A DNA stretch of 64,000 nucleotides, taken from NCBI RefSeq assembly GCF_013372225.1, contig NZ_CP053832.1:1612001-1676000 (forward strand). The letters run 5' to 3'. The stretch is from Campylobacter ureolyticus (GTDB taxonomy: Bacteria; Campylobacterota; Campylobacteria; Campylobacterales; Campylobacteraceae). Positions 56,901 through 64,000 of this stretch are shown one piece after another. Both the position numbers and the translations under genes were made by a program. Every line of letters starts with the position of its first letter. The stretch's first letter is position 1. The notes under the pieces are model-generated. The model was not told the origin of the DNA. It ran no database searches and saw only the letters and a list, made by a program, of their open reading frames with translations.

Positions 56901-59900
56901 AATTTGATTTTATAAATAATCAAGCCATTATTACAACAAGCCATATAAGAGATAATGAAAAAACAAGAAAGATAGATTATGCAATTAATAAGCAAACTAT
57001 AAATGAAGATGATTTGGCTAAATTTAGACCATCTAGTATTATTTCAAATAAAAGTATTAATTTTTTAACAAATAATTTATTAAATGATAAAAGCATAGTA
57101 TTTGCAAACAAAGATATAAATTTAAAAGATACAAATTTAATTAATCAAGGTCTTGATTTAACTCATAATATCATATCAAGAGCTACTTATGAGTGGAGAG
57201 AGAAAAAAAGACGAAGAGATAAAATAAGACACAAATGGGTTACAAAAGGTGGATCTTTAGGAACCATATCTAAAAATTACCAAGAGGTAGGATATCCATC
57301 TATATTTGCAGCAAATGGTAAAATAACAGGCTCTTTAGCTAAGCTTAATAACGGAAAGCCAAATATCGCAGATACAATAATAAATAAAACACCCAAATTT
57401 ATGAAAGATGATAAGGATATATTTTATAAATCTTTATTAAAAAAAGATATATATTTAAACAATATCACAAATCCATATAAAAACAACTCTTTTATAATTA
57501 GCAATAACCCCCCTACTTTTAAAGATAATTTTATAAATCCTACTAATCAAAAATACTACTATTTAAATAACGGTTATATTTATGATGAAAACATTCCAAA
57601 TAGTGATTATATGCATAATAAACTAACTTATATTTATGATTTTAGAAACAGCGCTTTAAAAAGCATATTATTTAAAAATAACACTCCATTAAATGCTTCA
57701 TCTTTAATTTATTCAGGTAGTGGAATTTCTCTAGATATAGATGGAGACTTAAATAACTACTCAAGCATTATAAGCAATAACTACATAAAGATAAATGCAA
57801 ATAACATTACAAATAAATTTGCAGATATAAAGGCAAATAATGAATTAATCCTAAATGCAAATAATGATATATTAAATCTATCTTCTTTAATTGAGGCAGG
57901 AAGTATCTATCTACAAGCAAATAATATATTTAATCAAACCCTATCAAATACAAACACCCTAACTCACTCTTATGGAAAAGAAAGTTTTACAAATATAGCA
58001 GATATTTCAGCTATTACTTCAACCAAAGGCGATACAGTATTAAATGCAAAAGATAGTATCTATCTAAGAGGTTCAAACATAAACTCAAATAAAAATATAG
58101 CCCTACTTGCAAATAACAACATCTTAAGTAAGACTGTAAAAGATAAAGGCTCATATGACTTTTCTATGAGCGGGGGATATTATAAAAGAGATTATGAATA
58201 CAGCCTAGGATCAAATTTAAATGCAAAAGAAAATATTTTATTAAAGGCAAATAAAGATATAACTTTAATAAGTTCAAATTTAAACTCAAATAAAGATACA
58301 ATCCTAAACTCAGGTAACAACATAAATGTCCTCTCATCCTTAGAGAGTGATTACAGCGAAACTAAATCAACCTCAAAAGGATTTATGTCTAAAAAAACAG
58401 AACTTATAAAATCTTTAGAGCAAAACGTAAAAAGCTCAAATATAGATGGAAAAAATGTATTAATAAACTCAGGAAAAAACATAACTATTGCAGGATCTAG
58501 TATAAAAGCTAATAATGCTATAAATTTAAACTCAAATAACGATATAAATATACTATCTTCTAAATACTCAAATTTTAGCCAAAGCTATAAAAGTAAATCC
58601 AAATTTGGTGGAGTTAGTAAGAGTATAAATTTAGATGAGAGCGCAAATACTTTATTAAAATCAAGCAGTTTAAAAAGCAGTGATATCTTACTTAATTCAA
58701 ACTTTAATATCTTACTCTCATCAGCTACTATAAATGCAGATCAAAGCATCTTTTTAAATGCAAAAGATAGTGTATTTATAAACTCAAGCAAAGAGATAAC
58801 TAGCAAAAGATCTATTAGTAAAAAAAGTTCATTTAATCCGTTTAATTTAGCTTTGTCAATATCAAGTCTAGGAGTTATAGATAATCCCATCTACACACAA
58901 AACATCCATAAAGATCTAAACTCTAAAGTTACTCAAAAAGCTTCTAATCTAAAAGCCAATAAAGATATATTAATTAACTCAAACAACGATATCAATATAA
59001 ATGGATCAAACCTAATTGCAAATAAAGATATAAGCTTAACTTCAAAAAAAGGAAGTGTTAATATACTAGCTTCTAAAGATAGCATAACAAATGCTGTTTA
59101 TGATAAAAAAATAGAAGTTTCTATGATAAGTCCATTTGAGTCTTTTAAAAACTCAATCAATGATATAAAAAATCAAGAAACCAAAGCAAAAACTAATTTA
59201 GCCAAAGCAAGTTATGATGAGTATGATAAACAAACAAACATATCTAAAACAAACTCATCAAATTTAATCTCAAATCAAAATATAAAAATAAACTCTTTTA
59301 AGGATACAGACATTATAGGTTCAAACCTAAATGCTAAAGAAAATATTAATCTCTCTTCAAAACATGGAGATATAAACATACTCTCATCAACTAATAATCT
59401 ATTAGAAGATATTAAAAAGAAAAACATTGAAGCAACCCTTTCTCTTACTGTACAAAACGAATACGCACAGATAGGAAGTGCGGCTAAGGATTTAGAGGAA
59501 GCAACCAAACAGTTAAAAAGTGTAAAAAAAGAGTATGACTCTTATAAAAAAGAGCTTAACTCCTTAAAAGATAAACTTTCAAATTTAAAACAAAGATATA
59601 AAAATAAAGAAGAAGGAATTGATTACTTAGATATAGAAGATTTACAAGATTTTATAAATGATCTAACAGATGAAGAAAAATACTATAAATCAAACATAGC
59701 TTTAGCTACTGAAAATGTAGCTTCTAAATCAGCAGCTTTACTCTCTCAAACAGCCTCAGCAGCAGCAAGCTCAGGAACTTATGGATTTAGTGTAGGAGTA
59801 AGTGCTGATATAAAAGGAAATAAATTTAATTCAAATCTAAATGATATAACAAATATAAGCTCAAACCTAAAAGCAAACAATATAAATTTAAACTCCTATA

Positions 59901-62548
59901 ATGATACAACCATAACAGGATCAAATTTATTAGCCTTAAATGATATAACAATAAACTCAACTAATCTAAATATAAACTCATCACAAGACACTTTTACATA
60001 TAAAGATAAAAACAAAGAATTAAGTGGAAGTATAAGCTTTACAATCTATGGAGGAGGTGGTGGAAGCTTAGGACTAAATTATGCTCAAAGCCATCTTAAT
60101 AAAGACAGTATAATAAACAATAACTCAAAGCTTTTAGCAAACAATGATATAAATATAAATACTGCAAATAATACAGCTATAAAAGGAGCAAATTTAAAAG
60201 CTGATAATACTTTTAATCTAAAAACAAACAATCTTACATTACAGAGTCAAAGAGATATATTAAACTCAAATTTCAAATCAAACTCATTTGGAGTAGGAGT
60301 TGGATTTAGTGGAGATAATAATCCAAATCCATCTGCTATCTCTAACAATATGGTAAGTTATAAAGATACAAAACTATCAAATGCAAATGCAAACTTTTCT
60401 AAAAATAGATCTAGCTCTAAAACTAAGCAAACAGTTCTTTCAAGTATAACAGGAGATAAGGTAAATATAGATGTGCAACAAAACACTAATCTAAAAGGCT
60501 CTTTAATAGCAGCAGGAGAGTATAAAACTATAATAGATGAAGATGGAAGTAAAAAAACTATATTTATAGATAATAAAAATCTAAATTTAAAAACAGGCTC
60601 TTTAACATTTAGTAATCTTAAAAACTCAAACTACTCTAAAAAAACAAGTTTAGGTGTGGGAGTAAATGTAGCTTTAAATAAAGATGATAAAAATAAACCA
60701 AACAATCAAAAAACAAATAACACAAATCTAAACTCTAAAATAACAAGTGCAACTTATTCTAATAACAAAGACTTAACTTATAACTCATCAAAAACATTAG
60801 CAACTATAGGAAAAGGAAATCTAATAGTATCAAACATAGATATCTCAAATTTAAATAAAGATGAGTTAGATAATTTTCAATCTAATAAAACAGATAACTT
60901 ATCTAATTTAGATGACTTAGTAAGACTAAATAAAGATACAAATCAAATAAATAAAGATTTATATAATACAAACATAAACTCAAACATAGATGCATCAATA
61001 GATACAAGATTATTTAGTAAAGAAGGAAGGAAAGAGATAAAAGATGATATTCAAGATGCTACTACTATAAAAGATGCAATTACTCAAATAGTAACTACAA
61101 ATAGAGCTAGCATAATAGATTTTTTTAAAGAAAACTATAAAGCTTATAACACTCTTCAAGGAGTAAAAGAGCAAATCTCAAATAATAAAGAGTTAAAAGA
61201 GATTTTAAATAGTTCAAATGTATCAGACACTCAAAAAAGTAAGATTATACAAGAAGTTACAAACTCTGTTATGATAAATCTAGGTTATTTACCAAATGAA
61301 ACTAAAGCAATCTTTTCAGATGAAAAAGGTTACAACAATAAAAACATAAAAGGTTTTTACTCTCTTCAAACAGATACTAGTTATATAAATATAAAAAATA
61401 CTTCAACTATAAAAGATTTAGTTAATACAACAGCTACAGAGTCTCAAAGAGCAATGGATACTATAGATAATATAGACATAACAATAAATAGAGATGATAA
61501 TTCAAAATACTCACAAAACTTTGGAGAGTATGTAAGTAGATACTACTCTTATGCATTAGGTAAAGATACACACAACTATAAAAATAACTCTTTTAATAAT
61601 AATTTAAATAATATAAATAAAGATTACTACACAATAAACAATTATGAGTTTAGTAAGTTAAATAAGAATAAGGGGGATAATAGACAGTTGCATAAAGATG
61701 AGATTGAGTTTATAAATAATAACCATGAAGAGTTTAAAAAATATTACAAAACTAAAATAGGTAAAAACATAACTAAAGATGAAGCAAAAAAGCTACTTGA
61801 TTTTTCAGGTAAATATATGATTGATTATGAAAAAAATGGATGGTATAATTTTAAAAGTCTATTTGGTAAAGAAGAATATAGCAAAGATGAAATAAATACA
61901 GCGATGGGATTTTTAATTGATAAATCAAAGGGGTTGAAATTCGAGGATAAATATTTAAAACCATTCACTAATGAAGCTCCACAACAAGATTATTTTACCG
62001 CTACTAATTTACAATTTTATAATAATTCTTATGACCCATCCAATGAATTTTTTGAATCTGACACATTGGCAACAAAATTATATGCTATAAATAACCCATA
62101 TAAATATAGTCATTATTCTAGAAATAAGTTTAATAAAGTATCAGATGATGAGTTTAAAAATATTTCTAATACTTTATTAAAAAATAAAAATATTACCCAA
62201 ATTGGAAATTGGAGCGTATATCCGAACGATAAGTCTATTTATCATCAAATGGGAGATGACAATAATAAGCAAAATATAAAACTTGTGAATAATGATGGTA
62301 GAGAAATAGTTGTTTATAAAAAAGATAATTCATACAAAATTGTTGATGATAATTTAAACATAGGAACTTACAATTACAGTAATCCAAATGGAGGTTTAAA
62401 TACTTTTATGCATGGCATTGCTGATGTTTTACCATATTATATTTACGGAAATACACCTTACGATAGTTTCGATACTTCCAAATTTAGTGTAACCTTGAAA
62501 CACATTTTTGGTAATAACAAAAAGGAAGCTGATGAAAACAAAAATTAA
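53960..62548 (+). CDS. Giant TpsA/CdiA-type exoprotein, copy 2, unrecognised toxin tip
   Basis: A 2,862-residue protein. Residues 1-2363 are identical to copy 1: signal peptide, TPS domain with NPSGID, beta-helix repeats, coiled coil and pre-toxin. The second region (2364-2728) is homologous in layout to the copy-1 HELTH segment but reads [12 protein letters not shown], so the HExxH is lost. It adds [20 protein letters not shown], similar in style to segments preceding toxins. The tip (2729-2862) has [19 protein letters not shown], then [12 protein letters not shown] and [13 protein letters not shown] do not recognise its fold. The orphan cassette and the fragment at 50031 carry relatives. 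Delivery to neighbours is inferred from the CDI model. Confidence 0.88.
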   Translation: MNFKNHLNIILSLTLLFPNLSLAEILADTNVPKSNQPTILKTPNNAIQVDIVKPNNKGVSINEYSKFNTTDDGTILNNSRNGADTITGGYIHANPRLSEGSAKLIVNKINSDKKSSLKGNIEIAGDKADLMIANPSGIDIDGVHFINSKSTTLTTGELKFKDGALNNIDVKQGEISISNRGLKDESNYLNIISKTAKISANVYANNLNIITGKNKLDKDLNILSSSSDDTKISIDTSNLGGMYANRIKLIATNKGIGVNNNAKIVANNDISINLNGDLINKADIVSNDNINIKAKDVENSGNNDKKTIVKSQTINLKANNLNNKDSIIQTNSKLTLKSNNLINKDSIIGKDNLNKNTHNNIKNNNNNNKKNTNNSQIVVKNTILNKNSKILSNKLNLEINKDIDNKNSNLNISSINNKLDNIKNSNTNFIVENEVNLNLNSLLQNSSNFSSNNNLSIKADSDIINSHNSQISSCKNLNLIASNTIKNSNSKLVSNGDINLKSNYIYTDKLISSNKNLFIDSKKIDNLGDIKANNITINSNFLNNELSIISYSNLDIKTNFLNNKNSLVYALNKAIIKSDEIINSSDEKNNKGIQAKNLKIDSTTLDNSNGNIISNGLLDIKIKDSLNNTLGYIGAYLDLNLNSSLLNNKDGFIISNKNLFINTDKYSNHGNLQARKNLSLITKDTINYNGGFYANKDIFIKTTDDFINNTKLISNNNLIINANNITNKGTIHSLNDMSLNSYLNLNNFGEIASNKNLFINSNYLMNNKANIYSNKALIINSNDILNIDKSTLYSKDDMILNTNTLINKDSSNIISDKNLNIFYTKDKISNNSLDYNNLLKSNYDYLSYLSKLNSNENYKSLKIDNLSSLMYSRGDMSINAKELNNRSLDELKINKNPKTKKGSINLRDNNQKIIPFGVDIDKLKQDIIENYKINNNYKEPSSKYVENELKKEIINKNEKLYILSLHKNTKSNGKNIYNDIKFDFINNQAIITTSHIRDNEKTRKIDYAINKQTINEDDLAKFRPSSIISNKSINFLTNNLLNDKSIVFANKDINLKDTNLINQGLDLTHNIISRATYEWREKKRRRDKIRHKWVTKGGSLGTISKNYQEVGYPSIFAANGKITGSLAKLNNGKPNIADTIINKTPKFMKDDKDIFYKSLLKKDIYLNNITNPYKNNSFIISNNPPTFKDNFINPTNQKYYYLNNGYIYDENIPNSDYMHNKLTYIYDFRNSALKSILFKNNTPLNASSLIYSGSGISLDIDGDLNNYSSIISNNYIKINANNITNKFADIKANNELILNANNDILNLSSLIEAGSIYLQANNIFNQTLSNTNTLTHSYGKESFTNIADISAITSTKGDTVLNAKDSIYLRGSNINSNKNIALLANNNILSKTVKDKGSYDFSMSGGYYKRDYEYSLGSNLNAKENILLKANKDITLISSNLNSNKDTILNSGNNINVLSSLESDYSETKSTSKGFMSKKTELIKSLEQNVKSSNIDGKNVLINSGKNITIAGSSIKANNAINLNSNNDINILSSKYSNFSQSYKSKSKFGGVSKSINLDESANTLLKSSSLKSSDILLNSNFNILLSSATINADQSIFLNAKDSVFINSSKEITSKRSISKKSSFNPFNLALSISSLGVIDNPIYTQNIHKDLNSKVTQKASNLKANKDILINSNNDININGSNLIANKDISLTSKKGSVNILASKDSITNAVYDKKIEVSMISPFESFKNSINDIKNQETKAKTNLAKASYDEYDKQTNISKTNSSNLISNQNIKINSFKDTDIIGSNLNAKENINLSSKHGDINILSSTNNLLEDIKKKNIEATLSLTVQNEYAQIGSAAKDLEEATKQLKSVKKEYDSYKKELNSLKDKLSNLKQRYKNKEEGIDYLDIEDLQDFINDLTDEEKYYKSNIALATENVASKSAALLSQTASAAASSGTYGFSVGVSADIKGNKFNSNLNDITNISSNLKANNINLNSYNDTTITGSNLLALNDITINSTNLNINSSQDTFTYKDKNKELSGSISFTIYGGGGGSLGLNYAQSHLNKDSIINNNSKLLANNDININTANNTAIKGANLKADNTFNLKTNNLTLQSQRDILNSNFKSNSFGVGVGFSGDNNPNPSAISNNMVSYKDTKLSNANANFSKNRSSSKTKQTVLSSITGDKVNIDVQQNTNLKGSLIAAGEYKTIIDEDGSKKTIFIDNKNLNLKTGSLTFSNLKNSNYSKKTSLGVGVNVALNKDDKNKPNNQKTNNTNLNSKITSATYSNNKDLTYNSSKTLATIGKGNLIVSNIDISNLNKDELDNFQSNKTDNLSNLDDLVRLNKDTNQINKDLYNTNINSNIDASIDTRLFSKEGRKEIKDDIQDATTIKDAITQIVTTNRASIIDFFKENYKAYNTLQGVKEQISNNKELKEILNSSNVSDTQKSKIIQEVTNSVMINLGYLPNETKAIFSDEKGYNNKNIKGFYSLQTDTSYINIKNTSTIKDLVNTTATESQRAMDTIDNIDITINRDDNSKYSQNFGEYVSRYYSYALGKDTHNYKNNSFNNNLNNINKDYYTINNYEFSKLNKNKGDNRQLHKDEIEFINNNHEEFKKYYKTKIGKNITKDEAKKLLDFSGKYMIDYEKNGWYNFKSLFGKEEYSKDEINTAMGFLIDKSKGLKFEDKYLKPFTNEAPQQDYFTATNLQFYNNSYDPSNEFFESDTLATKLYAINNPYKYSHYSRNKFNKVSDDEFKNISNTLLKNKNITQIGNWSVYPNDKSIYHQMGDDNNKQNIKLVNNDGREIVVYKKDNSYKIVDDNLNIGTYNYSNPNGGLNTFMHGIADVLPYYIYGNTPYDSFDTSKFSVTLKHIFGNNKKEADENKN

Positions 62549-63032
62549 AAATTTTATTGCATTTTTGGTCGGTATATTTCTTGGTATCACTATTGTAGTT
62601 GCAATTCCTATACTATTTCTTTATGTCTTAGATATCTATTATGGCGATATCATATTTAAATCATATGATTTTAATAGCACAATTATAAAAAGGCCTGAAA
62701 ATGAAAATTTAAAATTACAAATTTTGTTAAATAGTGAAATAGGCTTTAACAATATGGATTTGGAAATTTATTTTTTAAATTTTGATAAAAATATAACTAC
62801 TTATAGTTTTAAAATTTATGATGCCAATACAAATAAAACTATTTATGTTTTTACGGATATAAAATCAAAATCCGACTTAAAATTTAAAAATTTAAATTTT
62901 GAAAACAAAACATATATTGCTGAAATAAAACTTTTTGCAAACAACAATGATGCATATAATTATAAATTTATATTACATCCTTCATATAGCGAAACAAGAT
63001 ACTCGCGTTATGAATTTATAACGTCTCAATAA
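62532..63032 (+). CDS. Probable immunity protein, single-TM type (copy 2, first)
   Basis: A 166-residue protein. A basic start, one membrane span (about 7-35) and a beta-rich body ([16 protein letters not shown], then NAYNYKF-like [10 protein letters not shown]). It is homologous to 48966 and 49542. The start at 62532 follows AAAGGAAG and overlaps tpsA copy 2 by 17 bases; an in-frame upstream ATG lies deeper in tpsA without a ribosome site. Position right after a toxin tip marks it as cognate immunity. Confidence 0.72.
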   Translation: MKTKIKNFIAFLVGIFLGITIVVAIPILFLYVLDIYYGDIIFKSYDFNSTIIKRPENENLKLQILLNSEIGFNNMDLEIYFLNFDKNITTYSFKIYDANTNKTIYVFTDIKSKSDLKFKNLNFENKTYIAEIKLFANNNDAYNYKFILHPSYSETRYSRYEFITSQ

Positions 63033-63041
63033 TGGATAAAT

Positions 63042-63506
63042 ATGCTTAAAACAATTATAAAATATAGCTTTTTAGTAGTGGGAGTTTTATATGGAATATT
63101 GCTGATTCCATTAATATTTACAATTTTTATTGGCTATACAATAAATCATTACAAAAACGATAAAATAAAAATTTACGAATTTAAGACAATAAACATTGAA
63201 AAATCAAATGATTTAAATGCAACCGTGAACTTAAAACCAAAAAAAGGCTATGAATTTAATAAGGCAAACCTAGTAATCAACTTGCCAGAAAATATATTTT
63301 ATAAGTTTAAATTTACTGAATATGGAAACAATGAGTGTGTTTTATGTATAAATGAAATTTACTCACATACAAATATTTCATACAGTATTTCAAATTTAAA
63401 AAATAAAGAATATTATATTGATATTATTTACAATAATAGCGATGGTAAAATTTTGCACTATAAAGCTAAGTTTATACCAAATATATATGAAAAAATAAAA
63501 AAATGA
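63042..63506 (+). CDS. Probable immunity protein, single-TM type (copy 2, second)
   Basis: A 154-residue paralogue with N-terminal span (about 5-28) and beta-rich domain (LVINLPENIFYKFKF, then ILHYKAKFIPN). GGA lies a few bases before the ATG. It contains two cysteines (ECVLC) not shared by its relatives. The pair repeats the two-gene layout of the orphan cassette. Confidence 0.7.
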   Translation: MLKTIIKYSFLVVGVLYGILLIPLIFTIFIGYTINHYKNDKIKIYEFKTINIEKSNDLNATVNLKPKKGYEFNKANLVINLPENIFYKFKFTEYGNNECVLCINEIYSHTNISYSISNLKNKEYYIDIIYNNSDGKILHYKAKFIPNIYEKIKK

Positions 63507-63583
63507 ACAAATTAGCTTTTAAAAATCTAAAAACAATAAGAAATTTAACTGCTATTTTATTAGCCTTTATAGTTTTAATATAA
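63503..63583 (+). CDS. Very small membrane peptide (26 aa), uncertain
   Basis: A 26-codon ORF (NKLAFKNLKTIRNLTAILLA) whose ATG overlaps the previous TGA (ATGA). One basic start and hydrophobic end. It may be the remnant of another immunity gene, or not a gene at all. Confidence 0.3.
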   Translation: MNKLAFKNLKTIRNLTAILLAFIVLI

Positions 63584-63656
63584 TTAAATAATAATTTTAT
63601 TATGATAAGATAATCTAAAATAAAAATAGATAAGTTTTTATGTTTAAGGCAGGTAA

Positions 63657-64000
63657 ATGAATTTTAAAATATTTTTAAACTTTTTTGTAAGTATTTTTTT
63701 ACTCTTTTTACCTCTTTCATCTTATTCTGATATCCTACCCGATAAAAACTCACCTATTGCTAACCAACCTACCATTTTAAAAACTCCAAATAATGCTATA
63801 CAAAAAGATACAAAACTATCAAATGCAAATGCAAACTTTTCTAAAAATAGATCTAGCTCTAAAATTAAGCAAACAGTTCTTTCAAGTATAACAGGAGATA
63901 AGGTAAATATAGATGTGCAACAAAACACTAATCTAAAAGGCTCTTTAATAGCAGCAGGAGAGTATAAAACTATAATAGATGAAGATGGAAGTAAAAAAAC
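63657..64000 (+). CDS. Internally deleted mini-TpsA (runs off the window)
   Basis: An open frame of 114 codons reaching the window end. A new signal peptide ([20 protein letters not shown]) and a short lead are followed by [14 protein letters not shown], identical to TpsA residues just after its signal peptide. The next residues are [18 protein letters not shown], which in the full proteins lie around residue 2,135. So the whole TPS domain and repeat body are missing while the frame is kept. AAGGCAGG precedes the ATG. It can be exported to the periplasm but lacks the TPS motifs for TpsB. No tpsB precedes it. It differs from the other copies at Thr-to-Ile (SSKIKQ). Confidence 0.85.
63804..64000 (+). 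repeat. Fourth copy of the TpsA pre-toxin region (start)
   Basis: It matches 42842-43038 (offset 20,962) and the equivalent parts of copy 2 and the orphan cassette. The match continues to the window edge. A further 43-base match to 36541-36583 (63761-63803) precedes it. Confidence 0.88.

Larger units (their letters stand above)
52109..61048 (+). repeat. 8.9-kb direct repeat, copy 2
   Basis: Counterpart of 34589-43528. It ends after the same [10 protein letters not shown] codons, where toxin regions diverge. Leader differences are confined to an A/T segment and one T-to-C change at 52246. Such near-identity implies recent duplication or ongoing gene conversion. Confidence 0.93.

Noticed and set aside
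34589-61048. Treating the 8.9-kb repeat as a pure assembly artefact
   Set aside because: Flanks, leaders and toxin ends differ and are coherent on each side; still, only long reads can settle it.

Overview
The window is AT-rich, gene-dense DNA from a Campylobacterota species, most likely a Campylobacter. The evidence is a set of close Campylobacter homologues: a CmeR-CmeABC efflux locus with a CmeR-type operator, CcoG, ribosomal protein S21, a UPF0323 lipoprotein, a ThiD2-like protein and a HemN2-like radical-SAM protein. Promoters fit too: good -10 boxes, often T-rich upstream and without a -35. A species near C. ureolyticus is a guess from gene content only.

Layout. 1-8.2 kb is housekeeping: partial lpxB, an AEC transporter, tRNA-Met, an AlkD-like protein, Fe-SOD, a tiny acidic protein, an MscS channel with carbonic anhydrase, a YccA-like membrane protein, a ThiD2-like gene with no canonical start codon, and ung. 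8.2-14.4 kb (minus strand) is a tightly packed operon of mostly unrecognised genes: WYL regulator, two TerB-like proteins, a CxxCxxCC protein, a glycine-rich membrane protein, a 618-aa protein, a frameshifted pair and a lipoprotein. Its regulator carries a G8 tract near the start codon. As written the gene is out of frame, and nine Gs would restore it, so the operon looks phase-variable. 14.5-27.7 kb is core metabolism, respiration assembly and the CmeABC pump.

28.7-31.9 kb is a cluster of five tRNAs followed by a decayed 2.5-kb element. It holds a broken TnpB, a RelE/ParE-type toxin-antitoxin pair, an orphan antitoxin and the tail of a tyrosine recombinase, and it lies between the tRNA-Leu 3' end and a degenerate copy of that end. 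pepT and dcuC follow.

34.6-64.0 kb is a two-partner-secretion, contact-dependent-inhibition-like toxin island. Two essentially identical 8.9-kb copies of a transporter gene (TpsB) and the first 2,363 codons of a giant exoprotein (TpsA) end in different C-terminal toxin regions. Copy 1 ends in an HExxH segment and a lipase-like alpha/beta hydrolase, followed by two related membrane proteins. Copy 2 ends in an unrecognised toxin module followed by two related single-TM proteins. Between them lie an orphan toxin cassette with its own immunity pair, a truncated third variant, several small membrane proteins and a decayed stretch. At the right edge a further, internally deleted TpsA begins: a signal peptide and 14 conserved residues fused straight to the pre-toxin region. 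The arrangement suggests toxin-tip exchange by recombination through shared pre-toxin DNA.
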